This document shows, piece after piece, positions 1-8,700 of a stretch of 64,000 nucleotides of DNA; within the stretch, counting starts at the first letter, position 1; the number at the start of each line of letters is the position of its first letter. The stretch lies in NCBI GenBank assembly GCA_934373455.1, contig CAKRON010000002.1, positions 4,225 through 68,224 on the forward strand, given 5' to 3'. The notes beneath the pieces were generated by a model. That model saw only the letters and a program-made list of their open reading frames with translations, did no database searches and had not been told where the DNA came from. Position numbers and translations under genes: made by a program. This DNA comes from an uncultured Marvinbryantia sp. Its GTDB lineage: Bacteria > Bacillota > Clostridia > Lachnospirales > Lachnospiraceae.

Positions 1-1387
1 CTTCGAAAAATTCGCCAATACGGTAAAACAGCATGACACCGACTGCTTCGGAGAAATCACCAACAGCAAAAGCTCCTAAAGTAGCAATGCTCATCAGGAA
101 GTTTTCATCAAATACCTGTCCATGAGTCAGGTTCTTTACAGCAGTGATAACAATTTCCAACCCAAGAATCAGGTAAGCAATGATATTGACGATCATTGGT
201 GCATAACCATTAACACCCATATGTTCCATAACCTCACCGATGATAAATAATACAGCACCTGTGGCGATCATAGTAAGCGTTTTTTTCTGCTCCGCTTTCT
301 CATCTTTCTTATCATCTGCTTTTGCAGCAGATTTTGGTGTAGGATTCTTTGGAATAACTTTTACTTCAGATTCAATAGAAGCACAGATGTCCTGAATCTG
401 AGGAAGCAAGGAATCCAAGTGTTTTCCGGTAATCTTTAGCTGTTTGGTAGCAAAAGTAATGGTGGCATCTGCCACATCATCCAACTCATTGATACGGCGT
501 TCCATCTTGGCAGCACAATTGGCACATCCGAGATTTTCCAGAATGTAGACACGGCTTTCGCCACCGTTTCTGGTAACTGGAGTCTTTGGAATAACTTTTA
601 CTTCAGATTCGATGGAAGCACAGATATCCTGAATCTGTGGAACCAGTGCGTCCAGATGACTTCCGGAGATACGGAGTTGTTTGGTGGCAAAAGTAATGGT
701 AGCATCTGCCACATCTTCTAGTTCGTTAATGCGACGTTCCATTTTAGCAGCACAGTTAGCACATCCGAGATTTTCCAGAATAAAAACCTGCTTTTCCGGA
801 CCGGATGAGTGATGGTGATGCTCATGTTCATGTTCTTCATGCTCGTGTTCATGATGTTCATGGTGATCGTGACCACAGCAGCAGTCGTCATCATGGTGAT
901 GATGTTCATGCTCATGTTCGTGTTCATGATGCTCGTGGTGATCATGACCACAGCAGCAGTCGTCATCATGGTGATGATGTTTATGCTCGTGTTCATGATG
1001 CTCGTGGTGATCGTGACCACAACAGCAGTCGTCATCATGGTGATGATGTTCATGCTCATGTTCGTGTTCATGATGATCGTGATGATCGTGACCACAGCAG
1101 CAGTCGTCATCATGGTGATGATGTTCATGTTCTTCATGCTCGTGTTCATGATGTTCATGGTGATCGTGACCACAGCAGCAGTCGTCATCATGGTGATGGT
1201 GTTCATGCTCGTGTTCATGATGTTCGTGGTGATCATGACCACAGCAACAATCGCCATCATGGTGATGGTGTTCATGCCCATGTTCATGTTCTTCGTGTTC
1301 ATGTTCGTGTTCATGATGTTCGTGGTGATCGTGTCCGCAGCCGCAGCCACAGTGTTCATTATCGTGAAGGTGTTCGTGCTCACTCAT
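1..1387 (-). CDS. Heavy-metal (Zn/Cd-type) P-type ATPase, N-terminal part, cut by window edge
   Basis: Membrane pump expected to export Zn/Cd-type divalent metals; only the first ~462 codons lie in the window. The reverse frame from the ATG at 1387 is open to base 1. Order seen: a His/Cys-rich leader (residues ~1-200) with repeated CCCGHDHHEHHE-type units; two heavy-metal-associated domains, each with a CANC (CxxC) site, 79 residues apart; a Lys-rich linker; then the first membrane segments ending in the family-typical NFLMSIATLGAF and GEFFE stretches. The phosphorylation (DKTGT) and ATP-binding parts would lie upstream of base 1 and are not seen. The start is supported by AAAGGAGG at 1396-1402. 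Upstream is a promoter with an ArsR/SmtB-like operator, so metal induction is likely. Metal specificity is inferred; a ZntA/CadA-like role is more likely than copper. Confidence 0.9.
   Translation of the reverse strand, partial: MSEHEHLHDNEHCGCGCGHDHHEHHEHEHEHEEHEHGHEHHHHDGDCCCGHDHHEHHEHEHEHHHHDDDCCCGHDHHEHHEHEHEEHEHHHHDDDCCCGHDHHDHHEHEHEHEHHHHDDDCCCGHDHHEHHEHEHKHHHHDDDCCCGHDHHEHHEHEHEHEHHHHDDDCCCGHDHHEHHEHEHEEHEHEHHHHSSGPEKQVFILENLGCANCAAKMERRINELEDVADATITFATKQLRISGSHLDALVPQIQDICASIESEVKVIPKTPVTRNGGESRVYILENLGCANCAAKMERRINELDDVADATITFATKQLKITGKHLDSLLPQIQDICASIESEVKVIPKNPTPKSAAKADDKKDEKAEQKKTLTMIATGAVLFIIGEVMEHMGVNGYAPMIVNIIAYLILGLEIVITAVKNLTHGQVFDENFLMSIATLGAFAVGDFSEAVGVMLFYRIGEFFE
357..800 (-). 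repeat. Tandem duplication of the metal-binding (HMA) domain, 237-bp period
   Basis: Two successive copies of one domain inside the P-type ATPase gene. The CANC-coding stretches lie 237 bp (79 codons) apart, with their ATG GAA CG codons at 742 and 505. Long blocks are nearly identical, for example the GGAATAACTTTTACTTCAGA text at the edge of both copies. This points to a fairly recent in-frame duplication. Confidence 0.85.
871..1262 (-). repeat. His/Cys-rich tandem repeat array in the ATPase leader
   Basis: Six related units begin at 871, 946, 1015, 1090, 1168 and 1237 (69-78 bp apart), each with a GACCACAGCAGCAG-type core. Read on the minus strand they encode units of the form CCCGHDHH followed by alternating Glu-His runs, giving a metal-chelating tail. 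A variant CGCGCGHD unit sits nearest the start codon. Unit lengths vary by multiples of 3, so the frame is kept. Confidence 0.9.
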
Positions 1388-1435
1388 GGAAAAAGCCTCC
1401 TTTTTTATATAAAAAAATAAAATGACAAATTATTA

Positions 1436-1490
1436 ACATATGAATATCTGTTCATATGTTTAATATAAGCCTAACACATATAGATGTCAA
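1436..1490 (-). promoter_or_regulatory. Promoter with ArsR/SmtB-type operator for the P-type ATPase
   Basis: Read on the minus strand: TTGACA (1490-1485), 17-bp spacer, TATATT (1467-1462). Just downstream is a perfect palindrome, ACATATGAA-N6-TTCATATGT (1436-1459). Its TGAA-N6-TTCA core matches the known operator pattern of CzrA/CadC/SmtB-type metal sensors. A repressor bound here would cover the transcription start. The sensor gene itself is not in the window. Confidence 0.75.
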
Positions 1491-1500
1491 GAACAATTCG

Positions 1501-1529
1501 TTGATTTTTCTGTTAAAACAGCGTATGAT
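1501..1529 (+). promoter_or_regulatory. Promoter of the AI-2E-family exporter gene
   Basis: TTGATT (1501-1506), 17-bp spacer, TATGAT (1524-1529), about 32 bp before the start codon. Divergent from the P-type ATPase promoter. Confidence 0.55.
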
Positions 1530-1561
1530 GATACAAAAAAGAACTGGAGGACACATCATCA

Positions 1562-2863
1562 ATGAACTGGGACGAATGGAAGAAAACGTGGAAACAGGCA
1601 CTTCAGTTATTTCTTGCACTGGCTCTTGCTATTGCATTTTATTTTTTTCTGTTGCGATTCTATTCCTTTAAAAGAAATATAGGCGCAGTTATCAATATTT
1701 TGATGCCGTTTATTTATGGCGGAGTTATGGCGTATCTTTTAAAGACACCTTGTAATTTCTTCGATAAATTCTGGGAAGCATTTCTCCCGGATAAGTGGAA
1801 AAAGCGCAAGACAGGCTTATCCGTTTTGACAGTTCTGATTCTGGTATTTCTTATATTATATACATTACTTCGAACTGTCATTCCGCAGGTGGTGACAAGC
1901 ATTACCGTTCTTGCTGGAATGGTGCCGGAGCAGGTGACACGGTTTTTTGACTGGGTATCTTCTTATTTGAATAGTGAAGGAGTAGTGCAGAACTATGTCA
2001 GACCAATCGCAGAAGATCTCAGTACGAAGATGGTAGATTGGGCGAACAGCGATTTACTTCCTTATTTGCAGAATATTGTGGCGAATATTTTGAACTCTCT
2101 GGTAGGAATTATATCAAATCTTGGAATTGGGTTTATCGTATGTGTGTACACACTTTGCTCACGGAAGAAGTTTGCCCGTCAGGGAAAAGCTGTGGTATAC
2201 AGTATTTTGAAATCGAAATATGCAGACGCTGTTATGAAGGAACTTCAGTTTGCAGATAAGACATTCGATGGCTTTTTAAGTGGAAAGATTTTAGACAGTG
2301 CCATTGTGGGATTAATCTGTTATGGTTTTTGCCTGATTATGATGCTGACCAGAGGATTTTCCAATAGTATTTTGATTAGCCTGATTATAGGTGTGACAAA
2401 TATTATCCCATATTTTGGTCCGTTTATCGGAGCCATACCGGCTACTTTGCTGGTACTGATGTCAGATCCGGTAGGCGCAGTGATTTTTCTGATTTTTATC
2501 ATTATTCTTCAGCAGTTTGATGGAAATGTACTGGGACCAAAGCTTCTGGCAGGAAGTGTAGGACTGTCCGGATTCTGGGTACTGTTTTCCATTACAATAT
2601 TCGGAGGATTTTTTGGATTTATCGGAGTGCTGATAGGCGTGCCTGTGTTTGCAGTTATTTATGATTTGATTCGAAAGCTGGTAAAACGAGGGCTGATTCG
2701 ACATAAAAAAGAAGAATTGCTTGATACAGAGGATGGAGAACATACAGATAAGAAACCGGCAAAAATGTCACCCGGAGAACATCTGGAGCAAAAGCTGGAT
2801 GAAAGAATATTGCGCAGAGAATTGGAAGCAATGGAAAAAGCGCAGGAAGAAAAGAGGAAATAA
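1562..2863 (+). CDS. AI-2E family transporter (PerM/YdbI-like)
   Basis: 433-residue integral membrane protein of the AI-2E exporter family (autoinducer-2 exporter TqsA and related proteins; many members have other or unknown substrates). The N-terminus carries paired hydrophobic segments (residues ~15-100), a hydrophilic middle, then a run of membrane helices (~220-390) with family-like motifs such as NIIPYFGPFIGAIPA and GPKLLAGSVGLSGFWVL. The C-terminal ~50 residues are highly charged. GGAGG at about 1546 supports the start at 1562. The next gene begins 3 bases after its stop, so the two are probably cotranscribed. The substrate cannot be told from sequence. Confidence 0.88.
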   Translation: MNWDEWKKTWKQALQLFLALALAIAFYFFLLRFYSFKRNIGAVINILMPFIYGGVMAYLLKTPCNFFDKFWEAFLPDKWKKRKTGLSVLTVLILVFLILYTLLRTVIPQVVTSITVLAGMVPEQVTRFFDWVSSYLNSEGVVQNYVRPIAEDLSTKMVDWANSDLLPYLQNIVANILNSLVGIISNLGIGFIVCVYTLCSRKKFARQGKAVVYSILKSKYADAVMKELQFADKTFDGFLSGKILDSAIVGLICYGFCLIMMLTRGFSNSILISLIIGVTNIIPYFGPFIGAIPATLLVLMSDPVGAVIFLIFIIILQQFDGNVLGPKLLAGSVGLSGFWVLFSITIFGGFFGFIGVLIGVPVFAVIYDLIRKLVKRGLIRHKKEELLDTEDGEHTDKKPAKMSPGEHLEQKLDERILRRELEAMEKAQEEKRK

Positions 2864-2866
2864 AAG

Positions 2867-3409
2867 ATGGAATTATATAAAGGAAGACCGGATAATACAG
2901 AAGGACGTAAGGATCGTGAAATAAGGGTCTATGATTTTCTGGATCAATTGGGTATTACATATGAAAGAACAGATCACGAACATGCAGATACTATGGAAGC
3001 CTGCAATGAAATAGATCGTGTCCTGGATGTATTGATCTGTAAGAATTTGTTTTTATGCAATCGCCAGAAAACAGAATTCTATCTGTTAATGATGCCGGGA
3101 GATAAGCCATTCAAGACAAAAGAACTGCCATCCCAAATCGGCAGTGCGAGACTTTCTTTTGCGCCGGAAGAATATATGGAAAAATATCTGGATATTCATC
3201 CTGGAGCGGTCAGTATCATGGGCTTGATGAATGACAAAGAGAATCACGTGCGTCTGCTGGTCGATGAGGATGTATTAAAAGATGAATATATCGGATGTCA
3301 TCCGTGCGTAAATACATCCAGTCTGAAAATTAAGACGAAAGATATAACAGATGTGTTTTTAAAGGCAGTGCATCATGACATGATAACAGTAAAATTATTG
3401 GGTGTATAA
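2867..3409 (+). CDS. YbaK/ProX-type aminoacyl-tRNA deacylase
   Basis: 180-residue cytoplasmic protein resembling the stand-alone prolyl-tRNA synthetase editing domain (ProX/PrdX, YbaK superfamily), which hydrolyses mischarged tRNA such as Ala-tRNA(Pro). Visible features are the family-like start RVYDFLDQLGITYERTDHEHA, the KNLFLCNRQK block containing the usual lysine, the GSARLSFA segment and the VSIMGLMND and GCHPCVNTSSL blocks near the C-terminus. The ribosome site lies inside the end of the upstream exporter gene. The exact tRNA substrate is not determinable here. Confidence 0.82.
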   Translation: MELYKGRPDNTEGRKDREIRVYDFLDQLGITYERTDHEHADTMEACNEIDRVLDVLICKNLFLCNRQKTEFYLLMMPGDKPFKTKELPSQIGSARLSFAPEEYMEKYLDIHPGAVSIMGLMNDKENHVRLLVDEDVLKDEYIGCHPCVNTSSLKIKTKDITDVFLKAVHHDMITVKLLGV

Positions 3410-3445
3410 TGACATGACATTCTTGAAAAATGGAGGATACCAGCT

Positions 3446-4240
3446 ATGAGAATTGGATTTATAGGATGTGGAAATATGGCAACAGCCATGATTAAGGGAA
3501 TTTTAGACAGTCAAAAAGTAAAAACAGAAGATGTCATTGCTTCCGCAAAATCTGAAAAGACCAGAGAAAAGATAAAGACGGAGCTTGGTATTAATGCGGC
3601 ACTGAGGAATAAAGAAGTTGCTGAATTTTCAGATATTCTTTTTCTTGCTGTGAAACCACAGTATTACGAAGAAGTTATTCAGGAGATAAAAGACGATCTT
3701 CGGGAAAATCAGATGATTGTGTCGATTGCTCCGGGAAAGACGCTTGCCTGGCTGGCAGAGAGATTAGGAGAAGATAAAAAGATCATTCGGACTATGCCAA
3801 ATACACCGGCAATGGTAAAAGAAGGCATGATGGGAATGTGCAGAAACAATCTGGTGACTGAGAATGAAATGCAGCAGGTGAAAGACATCTGTGAAAGTTT
3901 TGGAAAAGCTGAAGTGGTGCCGGAATCTTTGATTGATGTAGTGGTTGGAGTATCAGGCAGCTCCCCGGCCTACGTATTTATGTTTATTGAAGCAATGGCA
4001 GATGCAGCAGTAGCAGATGGAATGCCAAGGACACAGGCTTACAAATTTGCAGCACAGGCAGTTCTTGGCAGTGCCAAAATGGTGCTTGAGACAGGAAAAC
4101 ATCCGGGAGAATTAAAAGACATGGTATGTTCACCGGGAGGAACTACCATTGAAGCTGTCCGTGTACTGGAAGAAAAAGGAATGCGCAGTGCAGTGATCGA
4201 AGCATCCAGAGCCTGTGTGAAGAAAGCAAGGGATATGTAA
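3446..4240 (+). CDS. proC: Pyrroline-5-carboxylate reductase
   Basis: 264-residue enzyme catalysing the last step of proline synthesis, NAD(P)H-dependent reduction of 1-pyrroline-5-carboxylate to L-proline. The N-terminus has the Rossmann signature MRIGFIGCGNMATAMIKG. IRTMPNTPAMV (~residues 113-123), VVGVSGSSPAYVFMFIEAMADA (~170-190) and DMVCSPGGTTIEA (~225-237) are diagnostic. The length is normal for ProC. GGAGG precedes the ATG by about 10 bases. The gene ends in a strong shared terminator. Confidence 0.97.
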   Translation: MRIGFIGCGNMATAMIKGILDSQKVKTEDVIASAKSEKTREKIKTELGINAALRNKEVAEFSDILFLAVKPQYYEEVIQEIKDDLRENQMIVSIAPGKTLAWLAERLGEDKKIIRTMPNTPAMVKEGMMGMCRNNLVTENEMQQVKDICESFGKAEVVPESLIDVVVGVSGSSPAYVFMFIEAMADAAVADGMPRTQAYKFAAQAVLGSAKMVLETGKHPGELKDMVCSPGGTTIEAVRVLEEKGMRSAVIEASRACVKKARDM

Positions 4241-4241
4241 T

Positions 4242-4285
4242 AAAAAGGCAACGCAAAAATCAAACATTTGCGTTGCCTTTTTATT
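4242..4285. terminator. Bidirectional terminator between proC and the PAP2 gene
   Basis: AAAAAGGCAACGCAAA (from 4242) pairs with TTTGCGTTGCCTTTTT (4267-4282). It has A and T tracts on both sides, so it can end both converging transcripts. Confidence 0.9.
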
Positions 4286-4979
4286 ATCTTTTTTGATTTG
4301 CCTGTATACGGCTGCGAACTCGATGTCTGTGTATAGAAGCCAGAAACTTTGGCTGGCGGTACAGCAGATACCAGGTAATCAGATTCAGCCCCATAGCACC
4401 GACAACATCGATGATGGTATGCTGTTTAATAAACATGGTAGAAAGCACAATGGATATAGCAATGATACCGGATATCCGAACTGCCCATGGATATTTCTTC
4501 AAAGTAGTGGAATGTCTTACCGCCGTATGCATAGCGATTGTATTAAATACATGAATACTCGGAAATACATTTGTGGAAGTATCGGAAGAGTAAATCATAA
4601 TAACCAGTCTGGTAAATACATTATCTCTTGGAAGAACGGCAGGTCTTAAAGTATGACCATTAGGCCATACAAGGGAAATCAGTAAGAACAGTGCCATTCC
4701 GATCATAAGATTCACGGAAAGCTGGTAATATTGATCTCGGTCCTTCTCCACGATTCCCAAAAACAGAACGCCAAATGTAATATAAAAGAACCATATAATA
4801 TATGGAACGACAAACAACTCGCAAAACGGAATAAAGTGGTCAAGGCTGCAAAATAACAGATGCATGCGATAGACCGGTCTGTTTTCCACATATGTAAATA
4901 TCATCAAATAAAAAATCAAAAATACAGCAAGTGGAAACATATGCTTATATTTTTGACAAAAATTCTTAATATATATCAT
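4284..4979 (-). CDS. PAP2-superfamily membrane phosphatase
   Basis: 231-residue membrane protein of the type-2 phosphatidic acid phosphatase (PAP2/inositolphosphotransferase) group, likely acting on a lipid phosphate. About six hydrophobic segments are visible. The three PAP2 motifs appear in order: a WPNGHTLRPA region, FPSIHVFNT (first catalytic His) and a late KQHTIIDVVGA stretch with the second His and Asp. An upstream in-frame ATG at 4997 exists, but AGAGGTG lies 6 bases before the ATG at 4979, so that start is preferred. Convergent with proC. Substrate unknown. Confidence 0.8.
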   Translation of the reverse strand: MIYIKNFCQKYKHMFPLAVFLIFYLMIFTYVENRPVYRMHLLFCSLDHFIPFCELFVVPYIIWFFYITFGVLFLGIVEKDRDQYYQLSVNLMIGMALFLLISLVWPNGHTLRPAVLPRDNVFTRLVIMIYSSDTSTNVFPSIHVFNTIAMHTAVRHSTTLKKYPWAVRISGIIAISIVLSTMFIKQHTIIDVVGAMGLNLITWYLLYRQPKFLASIHRHRVRSRIQANQKR

Positions 4980-5139
4980 AGATACACCTCTATACATAAT
5001 GTTACATGACCTACAGGATATCGAGTATTTTTATAACATGAAAAATGGATGTTGGCAATACCTGAAGACATTTTTTAAGAAAAAATTCATTTCATATATG
5101 TTCAAGAAAAACCTTAAAGAAAATTTCACAATTATTTCA

Positions 5140-5167
5140 TTGAAAAAGAGTGGGTTCATGATATACT
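5140..5167 (+). promoter_or_regulatory. Promoter of the surface protein gene
   Basis: TTGAAA (5140-5145), 16-bp spacer, TATACT (5162-5167), about 65 bases before the start codon. The rest of the 4980-5232 gap is A/T-rich with nothing else recognised. Confidence 0.5.
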
Positions 5168-5232
5168 GAGGAAAAAGTTTGTTTGAGATAATCATTCTTG
5201 AGTCTTGAATATGACAGGATGGAGGATAAAGT

Positions 5233-8200
5233 ATGAGACATAACTGGAGAAGAGGGGCAGCAGCATTACTGACAGCTTCTATGTTATTTTCAAATATCAG
5301 TATGACGGGTTTTGCAGAAGATGAGGCAGCGGTCCAGGCAGAAGAAACACAGGCGCCAGTTACGGAAGCACCTGCGCCGACCGAGGCGCCAACGGAAGCA
5401 CCAACGGAAGCACCGACGGAAGCACCAACGGAGGCACCGACGGAAGCACCAACGGAGGCACCGACGGAAGCGCCAACGGAAGCACCAACGGAAGCACCGA
5501 CGGAAGCACCAACGGAAGCGCCGACCGAGGTACCAACAGAAGCACCGACAGAGAAAGAAACTGAAACGGAAAAGCAGACAGAGAAGCAGGAAGGCATTTA
5601 TTCTGTCGAAGAGAAGAATTATACGATAACAGTGGAAGTACCAAAGGATATGAAGCTTCCGGAAGGCGCAAAGCTGATTGCTGATGTGGTAAAGAAAGAC
5701 TCCAAAAAAGCGAAAAATGATCTGAAGCTAGTAGAGAAGACAGCAGAAGGTTATGATATTACAGCATATCAGATTTATGATCTGCACTTTGAGAAAGATC
5801 AGAAGGAAATAGAACTGACACCAAGAGAAAAAGCAGATATTAAGGTAACTCTGGTGTGGGAAAAAGATGAATTTCAGAAAGAATTAAAAGAAGATGGGCT
5901 GGAAGTTTACCATATTCGAGATTTGACAGATGAGGAACGTTCTGCTTTGAAAGCGTCTGAATCAACAGACGAGACTGAAACAGAAGAGAAGCAGACAGCA
6001 GAAAAGCTGAAGATAGAGAAAGCAGAAGAGAAGGATGGAAAGGAAACAGTCCGTTTTTCCACAGATGGATTTTCAGATTATGTATTTGCGGTAACTAAGA
6101 AAGCTGAGCCGGAAAGTGAAACCCAGACAGAAACTCAGACTGAGACAGAAAGTGAAACAGAGACTGAAACTCAGACTCAGACCGAGACTGAGACGGTGAA
6201 ACCGCAGGATACACCGGAAGCAGAGCAGGAAACGGCCAGCCTGACTCTGACAGTGAAATCTGTCGGAACGAAAAATGCGAATGGAACGCTGACAGTTACT
6301 GCAGATCATATTACAGATCTGACAAAAGTGACGGAAGAAGCAGATAGAGTAAAAGTGACAGACAGTAAGGGAGCAGAGATTGCAGGAGCAAAGGTAGAGA
6401 GTAAGACCATTACCATTCCTGTGACAGCGACAGAAGGAGGAACAGCTGTTACGATTACCAATCTTCCGTTATATGGAGAAGAGGCGGGCGGCGTTACACC
6501 GCAGGTAGTATACACTATTTCCACAGGCGGAAACTTTATTGCTGCATCAGAAGCCAAAACGGATGCGGAGTATTATACAGTTTATCAGAATGCGAAGGGA
6601 CAGGAACTGAATACTTCAAAGGGAAAATACACTTTTTCAATAGAAGAAGATACCAGACTGACGGTTAAGAATATCTATTCAGCTGTGACAGTATCTGCAA
6701 GTGGAGAAGAAAAAGGAAGTGCTGAATTTCCAGGGATGAAGTTCACAGTTACAACGGATACGAACTCAAAATGTACCGTGACAGCAACTGCAGATAAAGC
6801 TGGAAAAGCAGTCATAAAAGGTCTTCCTGCAGGAAATTATACGATTACAGGAGATATGACAGCCATACCGGCAGCATACCATCAGCAGAAGAAATCAGCA
6901 GAAGTGAAAATAAGTGAATCCAGCCCGGCAGTGACAGCCGCATTGACTTATAAACAAATGACACTGACACTTAAAGCCGTGGACAGCAGAACGCAAAAGG
7001 CGATTTCAGGTGCAGAGATACAGATTGCAAAGAAAGATGGTTCTGGTAAAAAAACTGTAAAGACCAATGAAAAAGGTGAGGCAATACTGACTGGTTATCT
7101 GGAATGCGGTATGACCTATAAGATAAAACAGAACAGAGTGTCCGGATATTTTGATGCATCAAGTTCACAGCTCAAGAGCAGTGAATATACCGTAAAATCA
7201 GAAGGGGAAGATCCGACTATTACATTTTCCAGTCAGCCGACCGTATTGAAAGTAGGCGTGATCGATGATGTTTCCGAGACATCACCATATCGCGGAAGTT
7301 ATATTAAGAATGCAACCGTTGAGATCCGGGAGGGTAATAAGGTCATCAAGACCATTACAACAGAAAGCCAGCCGGTAGAAGTGGTTGGAGTATTAGATCC
7401 TAATGTAAAGTATCAGGTTGTACAGACAGCAGCCCCGGCAGGATATATTGTCGGAGCAGTAAATGAATCGGGATCTTATAGTGTAGGAAAATATGCGATG
7501 ATCAAATCCAAAGCCGGTAAATCTGTGAATATTTCTGCTGATACAGTGAAAGTGCTGATTTCCAGAAAAGGATACGACAGCAGAAAACAGGTAACAAAGA
7601 ATGGAAAGAAGTCTTATGAATATACAAATTTGAAGTTTCTTTCTGGCGCAAAAATGGAAATTCATGATAAGGATGGAAATGTGGTAAAAGACCAGAACGG
7701 TAATCCGGTATCCTGGACATCTGATGAAAATGGTGGTCATCTGGTAGAGGCAGTGTTAGCTGCCAATACAGAATATACATTGGTGGAAACCAGTGCGCCA
7801 GATGGATACGATGCGGCAGGCAAGGGGAATTTCCATACTTATAAAAGCGGAAACAAAGCCGCAGTTACTATGCAGACAAGAAAAGCCAGCGGAAATATCA
7901 GCGTAGACTTTAAGGCATACTATCAGGGAAAAGCGATTAAGCTGAATGCTTCCTATTATTGCGCGTTGTTCCTGGATGAAGGCCTGAAAAACCGATATAC
8001 CGCGGCTGGTGTGAAATGTGTCACCATGTCCAAAGATCAGGAGTATGTATATGGAAGGGCAACATTCGAAAACATTCCGGCAGGAACTTATTATGCTGCT
8101 CAGACTAATGCCAACGGAGAACCTCTTGGCGATAATGCAACATTTAAAGTTTCCAACCCGAATACGGCACTGCATCTCAGTTCAAGAGATCTGGAGGCAG

Positions 8201-8448
8201 AGATTGTTGTGAATTATCAGAAAGAGCCTGCAGAATATACGTATGCAAGTGCAGAAGAGATTCAGAGATCCAACAGTGCGCAGTATGCAAATTATGGCGG
8301 TTCAGCGGCTGCGGCAGCACAGCTGGCATCCGGTGAAGGATCCGTAAAGACTGGTGATACAACCAATATTGCAATGTATGTTGGCATTCTGGCAGCTGCG
8401 TTGCTTATCATCATATTGATCATTTTTGTAAAGAAAAAGAAAAAATAA
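5233..8448 (+). CDS. Large SpaA/Cna-B-type surface protein with PTEA repeat and C-terminal anchor
   Basis: 1071-residue exported protein. Residues 1-29 form a signal peptide ending FAEDEAAVQA. A Pro/Thr/Glu stalk (residues ~49-104) follows, built of 14 PTEA-like units. A second acidic Thr/Glu-rich stretch lies at ~290-330. Between ~400 and 1000 are several beta-rich modules with prealbumin-like SpaA/Cna-B features, e.g. FPGMKFTVTTD, LPAGNYTITGDM, ISGAEIQIAKKDG, TAAPAGYIVG and ETSAPDGYDAAG. The C-terminus reads VKTGDTTN, then ~20 hydrophobic residues, then KKKKK. This resembles a cell-wall sorting signal with a non-canonical VKTGD in place of LPxTG; no sortase gene is nearby. GGAGG at 5221 supports the start. 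Role in adhesion is inferred. Confidence 0.85.
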   Translation: MRHNWRRGAAALLTASMLFSNISMTGFAEDEAAVQAEETQAPVTEAPAPTEAPTEAPTEAPTEAPTEAPTEAPTEAPTEAPTEAPTEAPTEAPTEAPTEVPTEAPTEKETETEKQTEKQEGIYSVEEKNYTITVEVPKDMKLPEGAKLIADVVKKDSKKAKNDLKLVEKTAEGYDITAYQIYDLHFEKDQKEIELTPREKADIKVTLVWEKDEFQKELKEDGLEVYHIRDLTDEERSALKASESTDETETEEKQTAEKLKIEKAEEKDGKETVRFSTDGFSDYVFAVTKKAEPESETQTETQTETESETETETQTQTETETVKPQDTPEAEQETASLTLTVKSVGTKNANGTLTVTADHITDLTKVTEEADRVKVTDSKGAEIAGAKVESKTITIPVTATEGGTAVTITNLPLYGEEAGGVTPQVVYTISTGGNFIAASEAKTDAEYYTVYQNAKGQELNTSKGKYTFSIEEDTRLTVKNIYSAVTVSASGEEKGSAEFPGMKFTVTTDTNSKCTVTATADKAGKAVIKGLPAGNYTITGDMTAIPAAYHQQKKSAEVKISESSPAVTAALTYKQMTLTLKAVDSRTQKAISGAEIQIAKKDGSGKKTVKTNEKGEAILTGYLECGMTYKIKQNRVSGYFDASSSQLKSSEYTVKSEGEDPTITFSSQPTVLKVGVIDDVSETSPYRGSYIKNATVEIREGNKVIKTITTESQPVEVVGVLDPNVKYQVVQTAAPAGYIVGAVNESGSYSVGKYAMIKSKAGKSVNISADTVKVLISRKGYDSRKQVTKNGKKSYEYTNLKFLSGAKMEIHDKDGNVVKDQNGNPVSWTSDENGGHLVEAVLAANTEYTLVETSAPDGYDAAGKGNFHTYKSGNKAAVTMQTRKASGNISVDFKAYYQGKAIKLNASYYCALFLDEGLKNRYTAAGVKCVTMSKDQEYVYGRATFENIPAGTYYAAQTNANGEPLGDNATFKVSNPNTALHLSSRDLEAEIVVNYQKEPAEYTYASAEEIQRSNSAQYANYGGSAAAAAQLASGEGSVKTGDTTNIAMYVGILAAALLIIILIIFVKKKKK
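5377..5544 (+). repeat. 12-bp tandem repeat, 14 units, encoding PTEA
   Basis: Fourteen perfect-length 12-bp units (CCAACGGAAGCA and variants) encode Pro-Thr-Glu-Ala, with one PTEV near the end. The DNA copies are close enough for slippage or unequal recombination to change stalk length without shifting frame. Confidence 0.95.
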
Positions 8449-8457
8449 TAAGAAAGG

Positions 8458-8502
8458 GCACCCGGAGTATATGCTGTAATCAGTAGTTTTCGGGTGCTTT
8501 TA
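8458..8502 (+). terminator. Terminator after the surface protein gene
   Basis: GCACCCG (8458-8464) pairs with CGGGTGC (8491-8497), followed by TTTTATCTT. It starts 9 bases after the stop codon. Confidence 0.8.
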
Positions 8503-8626
8503 TCTTGTCAGAATATCAAATGCTTTCTTGAATAGGCAATGAGGAAAGCTGATGACGATACTGCTTGTTACATATTTGTAAAATAAAGGAAATGTGAGAA
8601 AAGTGTGAAAACATGCAGTGTTCCCT

Positions 8627-8655
8627 TTGACAAGGGTACATGTCTATGATAGAAT
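8627..8655 (+). promoter_or_regulatory. Promoter of the TPR/ATPase gene
   Basis: Consensus TTGACA (8627-8632), 17-bp spacer, TAGAAT (8650-8655), followed by a short leader to the GTG start. Confidence 0.75.
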
Positions 8656-8700
8656 TGTTACAACTATGTTAAATAACAGATATAAGGGGTGCACAAAAAA

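Noticed and set aside
871-1262. Regular repeats resembling a CRISPR array
   Set aside because: Units vary in length by codons, spacers are themselves repeats, and the whole lies in a coding frame.
805-1425. Two long plus-strand frames rich in His/Asp or Met/Val
   Set aside because: They are shadows of the repeat in the minus-strand P-type ATPase; composition is dictated by the repeat and no domain is recognisable.
5031-5597. Minus-strand frame with GASV repeats
   Set aside because: Antisense shadow of the PTEA repeat in the surface protein gene.
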